Shown here one piece after another: positions 9,169 through 17,359 of a stretch of 64,000 nt of DNA. Under the pieces are notes generated by a model. That model was given only the letters and a program-made list of their open reading frames with translations. It ran no database searches and was not told the DNA's origin. The DNA comes from Luteimonas rhizosphaerae (GTDB lineage Bacteria > Pseudomonadota > Gammaproteobacteria > Xanthomonadales > Xanthomonadaceae): NCBI RefSeq assembly GCF_002849595.1, contig NZ_NRQR01000020.1, positions 248,001 through 312,000 of the forward strand. The letters run 5' to 3'. Position 1 is the stretch's first letter, and each line of letters starts with the position of its first letter. Position numbers and translations under genes: made by a program.

Positions 9169-10988
9169 CAGTGGGTTCCTTGTTCGTCATGGGGGCGGAT
9201 GGAATCCGGCACGAGCTTGGCGCCCTGCTGCGACATCAGCCGCTGCACGTCCGGATCGGAAAGAAAGGCGGTTTCGGCCGTCGACTGGCGCGACTCGCGG
9301 GCCAGCGCATTGCGCGCATGCAGCGTCGCGACCATGCCGGCGGCGGGCGCCGCGGCGAAGCGGATCTGCGGCACCCCGCCCAGCGGCCGGCCGACGGCGG
9401 CCGCCAGTTGGTCGACCATGATCGGCGCCTTCATGTGGTCGTCCGCTTCCGGCAGCGCGAGCGTCAGCACGCCGCTGTCGAACGACACGAACGCGGCGCT
9501 CGATGCGAGTTCGCGGACCGGCCCACGCAAGGGCAGACCGGCGACGAGATCGAGCCAGGCATCGGCGTCCAGCGAGGTCGTGGCCGCGGCGCGTGCGGTG
9601 GGCGTTGCGGTCTCCTGCACCGGCGCGGCCTGGGCCGGCGGCACGATGGGCGGCGCAGCGTCGACCACGGGGCGCGATGGCGCGGGCTGCACCTCGGGCG
9701 CGGGATCGACGGCCGGATCCGGTCTGGCTGCGACAGGCGCAGGCATCGGCGGGGATGGCGCGACGTCGACGGGCGCGACCCGCGTTGCGACATCGGCCCG
9801 GGCGAGCGCGGCGCGCGCCGCAGCGGGACCGCCTGCGGGTGCCCGCGGCGCCGACGCGGTGAGCCCGCCAGTGCCCGACGTGGCGTCACCCGCGCCTGCC
9901 GGACGGAACGCCAGCATCCGCAGCACCGTCATCTCGAAGCCGGCGCGGGGACTCGGCGCCAGCCCGATGTCACGGCGCCCGTTGAGCGCCATCTGGTACC
10001 AGAGCTGCACGACTTCGGGGCGCACCGACGCGGCGATGCGCTCCACATCGACGCCGTCGGTCTCGACCGGCATGTCGGGCACCAGCTGCCGCACCTGGAT
10101 GCGGTGCAGCGCGTCGGACACCGCATCGAGCACGCCCGACCAGTCGGGCGAGAACTCCGCCAGCGCCGCGACTTCCGACAGCAGCTGCGTCCCGTCGCCG
10201 GTCGACAGCGCGTCCAGCAGCGCCCCGACCCGGGTGCGGTCGACGCTGCCGAGCATCGTCGCCACCGCGGCGTCCGAGAGCGCACCGCCCTCGCCGCCCG
10301 CACCGGTGTAGGCGATCGCCTGGTCGAGCAGCGACAGGCCATCGCGCAGGCTGCCGTCGGCGGCCTTCGCCAGCTGGCGGATCGCGCCCGCTTCGACCGC
10401 GATGCCCTCGGCCTCGAGGATCCGCGTGATCTGGCCCTGGATCTGCGGCTCGTCCAGGCGCTTGAGGTTGAACTGCAGGCAGCGCGACAGCACGGTGACC
10501 GGCAGCTTCTGCGGATCGGTCGTCGCCAGCAGGAACTTCACATGCCCCGGCGGCTCTTCCAGGGTCTTGAGCAGCGCGTTGAACGCCGACTTCGACAGCA
10601 TGTGCACTTCGTCGATCAGGTAGACCTTCACCCGGCCGCGCGACGGCATGTACTGGGCGTTGTCGATCAGCTCGCGCACGTCGTCGACGCCGGTGTTGCT
10701 GGCGGCGTCGATCTCCAGCAGGTCGATGTAGCGGCCGGCATCGATCGCCAGGCAGGTCTCGCATTCGCCGCACGGGTCCGACGACGAGCCGCGCTCGCAG
10801 TTCAGGCTCTTGGCGAAGATCCGCGCGATGGTCGTCTTGCCGACGCCGCGCGTGCCGGTGAACAGGAAGGCATGGTGCACGCGACCGGTCTCCAGCGCGT
10901 TGGTCAGCGCACGCACCACGTGCTCCTGCCCGACCAGCTCGGCAAACCGCTTGGGACGCCACTTCCGGGCGAGGACAAGATAGGACAT
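9168..10988 (-). CDS. dnaX: DNA polymerase III tau/gamma subunit
   Basis: A 606-residue clamp-loader ATPase that links the two core polymerases. Walker A is GTRGVGKTT at residues 45-53; Cys64, Cys73, Cys76 and Cys79 form the zinc module; Walker B is YLIDEVHML. Residues about 370-500 are Ala/Pro-rich, and the C-terminal tau part continues to the end. The start is the ATG of MSYLVLARKWRPKRF at 10988; the frame stays open upstream through the antisense of tRNA-Ser, but that extension is spurious. No A-rich slippery heptamer for programmed gamma production was seen. Head of the dnaX-ybaB-recR operon. Confidence 0.95.
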   Translation of the reverse strand: MSYLVLARKWRPKRFAELVGQEHVVRALTNALETGRVHHAFLFTGTRGVGKTTIARIFAKSLNCERGSSSDPCGECETCLAIDAGRYIDLLEIDAASNTGVDDVRELIDNAQYMPSRGRVKVYLIDEVHMLSKSAFNALLKTLEEPPGHVKFLLATTDPQKLPVTVLSRCLQFNLKRLDEPQIQGQITRILEAEGIAVEAGAIRQLAKAADGSLRDGLSLLDQAIAYTGAGGEGGALSDAAVATMLGSVDRTRVGALLDALSTGDGTQLLSEVAALAEFSPDWSGVLDAVSDALHRIQVRQLVPDMPVETDGVDVERIAASVRPEVVQLWYQMALNGRRDIGLAPSPRAGFEMTVLRMLAFRPAGAGDATSGTGGLTASAPRAPAGGPAAARAALARADVATRVAPVDVAPSPPMPAPVAARPDPAVDPAPEVQPAPSRPVVDAAPPIVPPAQAAPVQETATPTARAAATTSLDADAWLDLVAGLPLRGPVRELASSAAFVSFDSGVLTLALPEADDHMKAPIMVDQLAAAVGRPLGGVPQIRFAAAPAAGMVATLHARNALARESRQSTAETAFLSDPDVQRLMSQQGAKLVPDSIRPHDEQGTH

Positions 10989-11113
10989 CGGGCTATTCTG
11001 CCACGCCTCCCCAGCTTCCTTGTGACCCCGGCCGCCGCCGGATAGAATGGCCGGCCCGCAGCGCTCCAGCCGCTGTTGCGTGCCAGTCGACCGGCCCGCG
11101 GGGAACGTGTTCA

Positions 11114-11206
11114 GGAGAGGTGTCCGAGTGGTTGAAGGAGCACGCCTGGAAAGTGTGTAAGCGTCTAAACCGCGCTTCGGGGGTTCGAATCCCCCTCTCT
11201 CCGCCA
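11114..11206 (+). tRNA. serW: tRNA-Ser (anticodon GGA)
   Basis: A complete 93-base class II tRNA with encoded CCA. The acceptor arms GGAGAGG and CCTCTCC pair, the anticodon loop reads CTGGAAA (anticodon GGA), there is a long variable arm between the anticodon and T stems, and the T loop is GGTTCGAATCC. It closely resembles E. coli tRNA-Ser(GGA). It lies head-to-head with dnaX and just left of the reverse-transcriptase insert. Terminus 11204-11206 is CCA. Confidence 0.97.
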
Positions 11207-11289
11207 AATAGATGGAAGTGGCTCCGGGGCATCAGTCCCGGGGCCATCCTCCTAAAATACTTACGACGCCTATGTGCTGGGCGCTTTGT

Positions 11290-11321
11290 GAAAAAGCCAC
11301 CCGTTGAGGTGGCCTTTTTTT
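11290..11321 (+). terminator. Rho-independent terminator after tRNA-Ser
   Basis: A GCCACC/GGTGGC stem (11296-11301 with 11308-11313) closes a CGTTGA loop and is followed by eight T residues. Five A residues precede it, so it could also work for the reverse-transcriptase transcript arriving from the right on the minus strand. Confidence 0.85.
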
Positions 11322-11407
11322 AGCGAACCGATCATCAGCTTTCCGCGCAGATCGCGCATCACATGGTCGATCTTCTCTGTTACGCCCGGATGATTAAGTA
11401 ACCGCGG

Positions 11408-12364
11408 CTAACGCCCCTTGCTGATCCTAGACGCATCCGCGCGATGCTGATCCCGCTTCTTGACATCAAGTAGTGCGAGGTGGCGTTTTAGCCCAGCCAC
11501 ACTGGCGCGCAGCGTCGGATCGTTCGGATTCTGTTCTAGTCGCGCTTTGGCTTCCCGCATTTTTCGATGTTGCTTATTCGGGGCCCTACTGACTCCATTT
11601 CGACATGCACGCCCAGTAATAAGCTTGGGCGCATCTGCACGAAAAACACGCGTCTTTGAGTCCTTCAGCCTCAATCCCGAGCGATGCATAAGACGACCGA
11701 CCCAGCGCGCGTCCGTATGTCCGAAGCCATTGCCAGTCATGCCCATGTCGTCAATGTAAAGCGTGAAAATTCCGCCGCGCGACCGCACTCTTTCGTCGAC
11801 AGAGTCGAACAGGTCGCGATAGGCCCAAAAAGACACAAGTGGGCTAGCGGGACTTCCCGTGGCCAGATGTCCGTCGCAGCAGAGCAGATGCGCAAGCGTC
11901 TCCGATACATCGGAAGCACAGTTGAGTTTGGATTCAAAGAATTTTGCGACGCGATGCAGTTTTACTGATTGGTAGAACGAATCAATATCCATCGTGACGG
12001 TGGAGCCGTGCGCGTTGCAGTGCGCTGCAGAATTACTCAAGTAAGAGTAACCGGGGCGCGCAGAGTGTAAATAATCGGGAAGCTCAATGCGGCTAAGAAG
12101 GCAAAGTAGGCGAGCCTGAAACCCCTTCAGGCTCGCGGCAGGTGCTTCGATAAGACGATCCTTGCCAGGCTTTGATTTGTCGATGTATCTGCTGTAGTTG
12201 CCAGCCCGACGCGAGAAGGTCCGAAGCTGCCCTGCTGTGCCCGCCCACCAGATGACTTCAGCAAGTCGTGTATGGCTTCGAATGCCATACAGGTGTGACA
12301 ACGTGATCCCGTACCGCTCAGTTCGCTTCTTTGTTGAGGCGGGCTTGGTCGTCTGCTGACTCAT
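11408..12364 (-). CDS. Retron-type reverse transcriptase
   Basis: A 318-residue RNA-directed DNA polymerase. Motif A is TMDIDSFYQSV (catalytic Asp126), the TGSPASPLVS block (169-178) is motif B, and motif C is LYIDDM (Asp205, Asp206). The retron signatures appear in variant form: NSAAH at 111-115 for NAxxH, and LITG at 248-251 for VTG. The small size, with only finger, palm and short thumb regions, fits a retron rather than a group II intron enzyme, and no maturase or endonuclease domain is present. Its start overlaps the end of the upstream HTH gene by 47 bases. Base composition is visibly AT-richer than the flanking genes, suggesting horizontal transfer. The exact retron type is uncertain; a DRT-type defence RT is a less likely alternative. 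Confidence 0.85.
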   Translation of the reverse strand: MSQQTTKPASTKKRTERYGITLSHLYGIRSHTRLAEVIWWAGTAGQLRTFSRRAGNYSRYIDKSKPGKDRLIEAPAASLKGFQARLLCLLSRIELPDYLHSARPGYSYLSNSAAHCNAHGSTVTMDIDSFYQSVKLHRVAKFFESKLNCASDVSETLAHLLCCDGHLATGSPASPLVSFWAYRDLFDSVDERVRSRGGIFTLYIDDMGMTGNGFGHTDARWVGRLMHRSGLRLKDSKTRVFRADAPKLITGRACRNGVSRAPNKQHRKMREAKARLEQNPNDPTLRASVAGLKRHLALLDVKKRDQHRADASRISKGR

Positions 12365-12635
12365 TCTCGACTGTCCAAGAGAGGACGCTTAGCAGCTTCT
12401 CGGCGCGGGCGCGTCTTATATCGGATTCACCTTCGAGCGCCTCCATGAAGCTCAAGAACGTGGAAGCCGGTACATCGAAGGCACTTGCATACTTATTCAA
12501 AACTTCAAGGCTAACTTTCTTCTCGCCCCGCTCTATTTCCGACAAATACGACTTGGAAATTCCCAACGAAACGGCAAGCTCGCCCTGCTTCATCCGATGA
12601 ACTTCACGGACGATCTTGAGGGCTTTATTCAACAT
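12318..12635 (-). CDS. Xre-family helix-turn-helix regulator of the RT locus
   Basis: A 105-residue protein with an N-terminal Cro/C1-type HTH, residues about 5-60 (MKQGELAVSLGISKSYLSEI is the helix-turn-helix), followed by a charged tail. The ATG is preceded by GGAGG-like sequences (12642-12660 on the opposite strand). It overlaps the reverse-transcriptase start by 47 bases, a strong sign of coupled expression. Some retron classes carry an HTH accessory protein next to the RT, so it may be repressor, effector or both. A 7+7 base inverted repeat at 13107-13122 is a plausible operator. Confidence 0.8.
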   Translation of the reverse strand: MLNKALKIVREVHRMKQGELAVSLGISKSYLSEIERGEKKVSLEVLNKYASAFDVPASTFLSFMEALEGESDIRRARAEKLLSVLSWTVENESADDQARLNKEAN

Positions 12636-12716
12636 ATGGCCTCCGAATTCCTCCTTCGCTGATTTTCTGATCTTGTTCTATAGGAGGGTGCTGGTCGTGT
12701 CGTTCCGCGCTCATGG

Positions 12717-12863
12717 TTACCGGTCTGTCAGGAAGCGATCAAGCAATTTCCAGACAACTCCGATAACCAATCGCACGAACCAAGGCTTCCTCAGAAACCG
12801 CTTGAGTTGGCCCACCAACTGCTGACGCTTGTCGTGTTTCCGACCGTCCTGCTGCTCGATCAT
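12717..12863 (-). CDS. Putative 48-residue amphipathic membrane peptide of the RT locus
   Basis: A short frame on the same strand as the HTH and RT genes. The ATG at 12863 is preceded by CGGAG at 8 bases. The product has a highly charged N-terminus (IEQQDGRKHDKRQQ) and then one amphipathic or membrane helix, RKPWFVRLVIGVVWKLL, ending in DRFLTDR. This plan resembles small membrane-active peptides and toxins. It lies between the hairpin-rich leader and the HTH gene, so it would be the first cistron of the cassette. It could instead be a chance frame within a longer structured RNA; no homologue was recognised from memory. Confidence 0.45.
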   Translation of the reverse strand: MIEQQDGRKHDKRQQLVGQLKRFLRKPWFVRLVIGVVWKLLDRFLTDR

Positions 12864-13098
12864 GGTCTTGCTCCGGTGTGGCGCCACATGGCACCCCTTG
12901 CAACACCCGAAGCGGGGAAACGTCAGCTTCTGCCCTCCATATAGCCCACTGGCGTCGCTCCTTGCCGACGCCACCTGAATCCCGTGACCCTCGCCCATCA
13001 ACCTCGGATAACGATGAACCGACGATGCCGCAGGAACTTGTGGAGCTTTCGCCCCTCGGGTCTTGCGACCCAAACCGTGCAAAGGTGATCCCCATCAC
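12864..13098 (-). ncRNA. Candidate structured leader / msr-msd RNA of the retron-like locus
   Basis: Read on the minus strand this non-coding stretch holds a series of hairpins. Two adjacent stems are capped by GNRA tetraloops: GGGTC-GCAA-GACCC (13058-13071) and GGGGC-GAAA-GCTCC (13042-13055). A perfect 8-bp stem TGGCGTCG/CGACGCCA occupies 12950-12973, and an 11-bp interrupted stem with a tetraloop lies at 12875-12907, touching the Shine-Dalgarno of the 48-codon frame. GTGAT/ATCAC pairs at 13085-13098. Retron msr-msd RNA is expected upstream of the RT and is built of such hairpins. Ends, the priming guanosine and the a1/a2 repeat could not be fixed. Confidence 0.4.
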
Positions 13099-13106
13099 GA
13101 CGAAGT

Positions 13107-13122
13107 CATGATGGACATCATG
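13107..13122. promoter_or_regulatory. Inverted repeat, candidate operator of the RT locus
   Basis: CATGATG and CATCATG form perfect 7-base arms around a 2-base centre. The site is just upstream of the hairpin-rich leader of the HTH-RT locus, where an Xre-type dimer would be expected to bind. It could also be part of the RNA itself. Confidence 0.4.
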
Positions 13123-13472
13123 CGTGCTTCTGTCATGCTTTCAGCGAACTTGCGTTCATGTTTTGTTCACTAAATATTGGACGTCGCTCATCAGTCCTCA
13201 GCAATCTCGGCAATTACCTTCTCTCCTTCTCTGGGTAGAAGTGGTCCGCCATGCAACCTACTCGCGGGCTGCGCGGCTCGCAGAATTAATCGCATAAACC
13301 CAGCTTAGGGACGGTAAGGAGTTAGGCGGAACGTCTAGACGCTCGTTCTCGGCCAGAAACATGCCCAGATGCGCACAGCAGTGATGCTTCGCCTAGTCGG
13401 TTTCCTGATCGCCTGCTAGACTCCGCGTCCCGATATCCGGGACCGGGCGCAATGCCCGGCGCACGTCCCCAT
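13123..13472. other. Intergenic stretch between RT locus and SRP RNA
   Basis: No gene is supported here. The left part (13130-13340) is relatively AT-rich and may belong to the inserted segment. Near the right end TAGACT at 13417-13422, preceded by TGC, is a possible extended -10 element for the SRP RNA. A 6-bp CCGGGC/GCCCGG hairpin at 13443-13459 lies between it and the mature RNA. Confidence 0.4.
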
Positions 13473-13580
13473 GGTGGCCCCGTCGGCCCCTCGCGACGCT
13501 AGATCGAAAACCCCGCCAGGGCCGGAAGGCAGCAACGGTATCGATTGACGCGGGCGCCGAGGTCAGTCGGCGGGGCCATC
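13473..13580 (+). ncRNA. ffs: Signal recognition particle RNA, 4.5S (small bacterial type)
   Basis: The apical loop motif GCCGGAAGGCAGCAAC (13521-13536) is the conserved Ffh-binding domain, flanked by the asymmetric loop CAGGGCCGG and its partner. The outer helix pairs GGTGGCCCCG at the 5' end with CGGGGCCATC at the 3' end. Length of about 105 bases equals that of the E. coli 4.5S RNA. It targets ribosomes making membrane proteins, together with Ffh. Ends are placed by pairing and could be off by a few bases. Confidence 0.92.
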
Positions 13581-13687
13581 GCCATGTGGGCTGTGGGCAG
13601 CGCCCGCGCGCAAAGCGCACGATCGATCGTCTCCGGATGAGTGCCGGAACGGTGATCGCCGCGGCCACTACCCTCCAACCGCAGCTT

Positions 13688-16588
13688 CTACGACACCACG
13701 TCCAGCGACGCCGGCCGCCCGTACAGATAGCCCTGCCCGTACTGGCAACCTAGATCCGCGAGCAGGTCCCGTTGCTGTTCGGTCTCCACGCCTTCGGCGA
13801 TGGAATCGATGCCGAGCGTGCCGGCCAGCGCGAGGATCGCGCGCACCAGCGCCAGGCTTTCGGCGTGCATCTCGCTGCCCAGGCCCTGCACGAAGCTCTG
13901 GTCGATCTTCAGGGCGTGGATGGGGAACCGGTGCAGGTACGACAGCGCCGAGAACCCGGTGCCGAAATCGTCGAGCAGCACGTGGATGCCGTGGCTGCGC
14001 AGCGTGTTGAGCATGCGCAGCGCGCGCGGGGCGTCGTCGAGCAGCGCGATCTCCGTGATCTCGATGCGCAGGCGATGCGGGTCCAGGCCGGCGGCATCGA
14101 CGAGCTGCATCAGCCGCTCGACGAAATCGTCGGCGCGGAAATGCCGCGGCGAGACGTTGATCGACACGTACCCCGGCGGGTCCAGCGCCACCATCTGGCG
14201 GATCACCTTGCGGTACATCAGCCAGTCGACCTGCTCGATCAGTCCGCTGTCTTCGCCGACGCCGATGAAATCCGCGGGATACAGCACGCCGTGCAGTTCG
14301 TGCCGCCAGCGCAGCAGCGCTTCATGGCCGATCACCGCGCCATCGTCGAGACGCACGATCGGCTGGAAGTGCGGCTCGAAGGCGTCCTGCAGGATCGCGC
14401 GGCGCAGGTCCGCCTCCAGGTCCAGCAGCCGCGTCGCCTCGGCGCGCATGGCTTCGTCGAAGCGTTCGCTGCGGTCGCGGCCGCAGGCCTTGGCGCGGTA
14501 CATCGCCGCGTCGGCATCGCGCAGCAGGCCGTCGCCGTCGGCGTAATCGATGTGCGACATCGCGATGCCGATGCTGGCCGACGGAAACAGCTCGCGGCCG
14601 GCGACCCACATCGGCCGCCCCAACGCCGCGAGGATCGCGTCGGCCATCGCTTCAGCGACCTCGGGATCGTCGACCCCGCCGAGCATCAGTGCGAACTCGT
14701 CGCCGCCGAGCCGCGCGACGATGTCCTCCGCCCCCAGCAGCGCGGAGATGCGCGTGCCGACTTCGACCAGCATCGCGTCGCCGGCGGCGTGGCCGACGCC
14801 GTCGTTGACCAGCTTGAAGCGGTCCAGATCGAGGAACAGCACGGCGAACGGGGTCGTCGCGCCAGACGCGTCGGGGGTGAGCGCGGCGTTCATCCGCTCG
14901 AGGAACTGCACGCGGTTCGGCAGTCCGGTCAGCGGGTCGTGACGCGCCTGGTGGGTCAGTCGCTGCTGCGCGCGCACGCGCTCGCCGATCTGCGCACGCA
15001 GCTCGCGATTGGCATCCTCGAGTTCGCGCGTGCGCGCCTCGACCCGGAATTCGAGTTCGGTGTGCGCGGCCTTCAGCGCGTCCTGCGCGCGCTTGCGCTC
15101 GAGTGCGCTGTCGATGTGGTGGGCGACGAAGGTCAACAGCTCCTGGTCGCTGGTGGCGAAGGTGATGTCGGGGTCGTAGCTCTGCACGGCGATCACGCCG
15201 ACCGGTTTCGCATCGCGCGTCAGCGGCACGCCGAGCCAGCACTGCGCGAGCGACCCGCGGGTCTGCAGGTCGCCGCTCGATTCCAGCAGGCCGATGCCTT
15301 CGCGCCGGGCGAGCAGCGGTTGCCCGCTGGCGATGACGTACTCGGTCAGGCCCTTGGCGCGTGCGCGCGACCGTCGCACCACGTCGCGCTCGTCGACCGA
15401 ATACGGAAATTCGATGTGCGCGCCATCCGCGCTCAGCATCGCGATGTAGAAGTTCCGCGCGTACAGCAGCTCGCCGACGATCGCGTGCAGGTCCGCGTAG
15501 AAGCGCTCGAGACTGCCGGCCGCGACCGACAGTTCGCTGATCCGGTACAGCGCCGCCTGCAGCCGCTCCGCGCGCACCCGCTCGGCGATCTGCGCATGCA
15601 GGCCGATGTTCGCCTCTTGCAGTTCCAGCGTGCGCGAGGCGACCCGGCGCTCCAGCTCCGTGTGCGCCTGCTTGCGGTCGAGCGCGGTGAGGATGTGCTG
15701 GGCGACGAATTCGAGCAGCGCGCGATCCTCCTGGGTGTAGCGGCTCGGCTGGTCGTAGCTCTGCACGACGATCGCGCCGCAGACGCGACCGTCGCGGCGC
15801 AGCGGCACGCCGAGCCAGTCGGCGCTGTCGGGGCCGTGGCGGCCCGCATCGCCCGCATCCAGGCCGATGTCGAACTCGGCGCGCAGCACGGCCGACGGCC
15901 CCAGCATCGGTTGCCCGCGCCGTAGCAGCGCGATCGTCAGGCTGTTGGGCATGTCGCTGACGTGCAGCTCCTGCTCGGGATCGGCGATCCACGGATCGCG
16001 TTCGTCGACGAAATACAGGAAGCGCAGGGTGTCGCGCAGATCGTCGAACAGCACGATGTAGAAATTGCGCGCCATCGTCAGCCGCCCGACGACGGCGTGG
16101 ATGCGTGCCAGCACGTCCCGCATTTCCAGCGTGGACCCGGCGAGGTTGGCGATCTCGTAGAGCGCCTGCTGCAGGCGTTCCGAGCGGCGCAGCGCGTCGA
16201 GGCGCAGCGCGGCACGCGTGCTTTCCAGCGCGAGCGTGGCCGACGTGATGGCCAGCGCGGCCCAGGCGTCACGGCCGCGCGCGTCCGCGTCTGCACTGCG
16301 GACCACCAGGACCAGGCGCGCGTCTTCGGTGTCGGCGTGGCAGGCGATGCAGGCGGCCGGCAGCGCGGCGCGCGGATCCGACAGCCTCGCCCGCGCCGCC
16401 TCGATCAGGGATTCGTCGGTGCCGGACGCTGCAGGGAGCCCGATCGCGCCATCGCCCAGCGTCAGGCACCGCCACGCCACCGCGGCCTGCAGCCACGCGG
16501 GCATGGTCGCCAGCACGGCTGCGATCCGCGAGCCGACCGTATCGCGGTCGTCGGCACGCACCGGCGCAATGGAAAGATGGACTGACAC
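13688..16588 (-). CDS. GAF-GAF-GGDEF-EAL cyclic-di-GMP protein
   Basis: A 966-residue soluble signalling protein. Two GAF domains (about 140-300 and 330-490) are each followed by a coiled-coil with an ERKRA/ERVRA pattern, then a GGDEF domain (RLGGDEFALML near residue 627) and an EAL domain (EALLRWRH near 756, plus LLDDFGTGFSALSYL and IAEGVETEQ). Both catalytic signatures are intact, so it may make and degrade c-di-GMP, with the GAF pair as sensors. The usual RxxD inhibitory site before GGDEF reads GAED, so product inhibition is probably absent. Start: GTG 16588, preceded by AGGGGGT at 6 bases. It is divergent from the ECF sigma operon. Confidence 0.92.
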   Translation of the reverse strand: MSVHLSIAPVRADDRDTVGSRIAAVLATMPAWLQAAVAWRCLTLGDGAIGLPAASGTDESLIEAARARLSDPRAALPAACIACHADTEDARLVLVVRSADADARGRDAWAALAITSATLALESTRAALRLDALRRSERLQQALYEIANLAGSTLEMRDVLARIHAVVGRLTMARNFYIVLFDDLRDTLRFLYFVDERDPWIADPEQELHVSDMPNSLTIALLRRGQPMLGPSAVLRAEFDIGLDAGDAGRHGPDSADWLGVPLRRDGRVCGAIVVQSYDQPSRYTQEDRALLEFVAQHILTALDRKQAHTELERRVASRTLELQEANIGLHAQIAERVRAERLQAALYRISELSVAAGSLERFYADLHAIVGELLYARNFYIAMLSADGAHIEFPYSVDERDVVRRSRARAKGLTEYVIASGQPLLARREGIGLLESSGDLQTRGSLAQCWLGVPLTRDAKPVGVIAVQSYDPDITFATSDQELLTFVAHHIDSALERKRAQDALKAAHTELEFRVEARTRELEDANRELRAQIGERVRAQQRLTHQARHDPLTGLPNRVQFLERMNAALTPDASGATTPFAVLFLDLDRFKLVNDGVGHAAGDAMLVEVGTRISALLGAEDIVARLGGDEFALMLGGVDDPEVAEAMADAILAALGRPMWVAGRELFPSASIGIAMSHIDYADGDGLLRDADAAMYRAKACGRDRSERFDEAMRAEATRLLDLEADLRRAILQDAFEPHFQPIVRLDDGAVIGHEALLRWRHELHGVLYPADFIGVGEDSGLIEQVDWLMYRKVIRQMVALDPPGYVSINVSPRHFRADDFVERLMQLVDAAGLDPHRLRIEITEIALLDDAPRALRMLNTLRSHGIHVLLDDFGTGFSALSYLHRFPIHALKIDQSFVQGLGSEMHAESLALVRAILALAGTLGIDSIAEGVETEQQRDLLADLGCQYGQGYLYGRPASLDVVS

Positions 16589-16792
16589 GTGAAACCCCCT
16601 GACAGCGCGAGAATACGCGCATTCATCACTGCACAACGACGCAAGCGTCGACCCCGTGCCACGCCGTGCCTCGTTTCGTGATGCATGACACTTCCGATTC
16701 CCCGCGTCGAACGCGCTTTGGTCCCGCCACGCGCGCTCCGCAGCGCGTCTCCGGGCTTTCCGGGTCTGCCGGCAGGCCGTAACCTGACGCCG

Positions 16793-17359
16793 ATGAACGA
16801 GATCGCCAGTCAGCAGGAGCCGCCCAGCGATGCGTCGCTGATGCTGGCGTATGCGGCCGGCGACGCGGCGGCGTTCGAGACGCTCTACCGGCGCCATCGC
16901 GACCGCCTGTACCGGTTCCTGCTGCGCCAGGTGCGAAGCCAGGCGCTGGCCGACGAACTCTTCCAGGACATCTGGCAACGCGTCGTCACCGCGCGCGCGG
17001 ACTGGCGTCCGGATGCGCTGTTCACCACGTGGCTCTACCGCATTGCCCACAATCGGCTCACCGACCACTGGCGCGCGGCGCGCCACCGGCCCGCGGCCCC
17101 GGACGATGCCGACCAGCGCACCGAGCGCATTGCCGACCCGGACACGCCCGAGCGGCACCTGTCGGCCTTCGAGCAGCGTCGCCTGGTGCAACTGGCGCTC
17201 GAGGAACTGCCCGACGACCAGCGCGAGGTCGTGATCCTGCGGCTGGAACAGGAACTGACACTGGAGGAGATCGGCGAGATGACCGGCGTGGGCAGGGAAA
17301 CGGTGAAGTCGCGCCTGCGCTATGCGATGGACAAGCTGCGTGCGAGGTTGAATCCATGA
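16793..17359 (+). CDS. ECF RNA polymerase sigma factor
   Basis: A 188-residue group 4 sigma factor. Sigma-2 spans about 25-95 (FETLYRRHRDRLYRFLLRQV; ELFQDIWQRV; FTTWLYRIAHN) and sigma-4 about 125-185 (LPDDQREVVILRLEQE, then the HTH TLEEIGEMTGVGRETVKSR). The ATG at 16793 gives a normal N-terminus; in-frame upstream codons lack family sequence. Its stop overlaps the start of the next gene (ATGA), whose product looks like a matching anti-sigma factor. The regulon is not deducible. Confidence 0.9.
   Translation: MNEIASQQEPPSDASLMLAYAAGDAAAFETLYRRHRDRLYRFLLRQVRSQALADELFQDIWQRVVTARADWRPDALFTTWLYRIAHNRLTDHWRAARHRPAAPDDADQRTERIADPDTPERHLSAFEQRRLVQLALEELPDDQREVVILRLEQELTLEEIGEMTGVGRETVKSRLRYAMDKLRARLNP

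Noticed and set aside
10989..11207. Extension of dnaX upstream through the tRNA-Ser region
   Set aside because: The extra sequence is the antisense of the tRNA, a common artefact; the true N-terminus MSYLVLARKWRPK is at 10988.
12655..13148. 8-base inverted pair TTCGCTGA/TCAGCGAA bracketing the leader and small peptide, considered as retron a1/a2 repeats
   Set aside because: Spacing of nearly 490 bases is longer than usual retron RNAs and an 8-base match is expected by chance over that range; noted but not used to set RNA ends.
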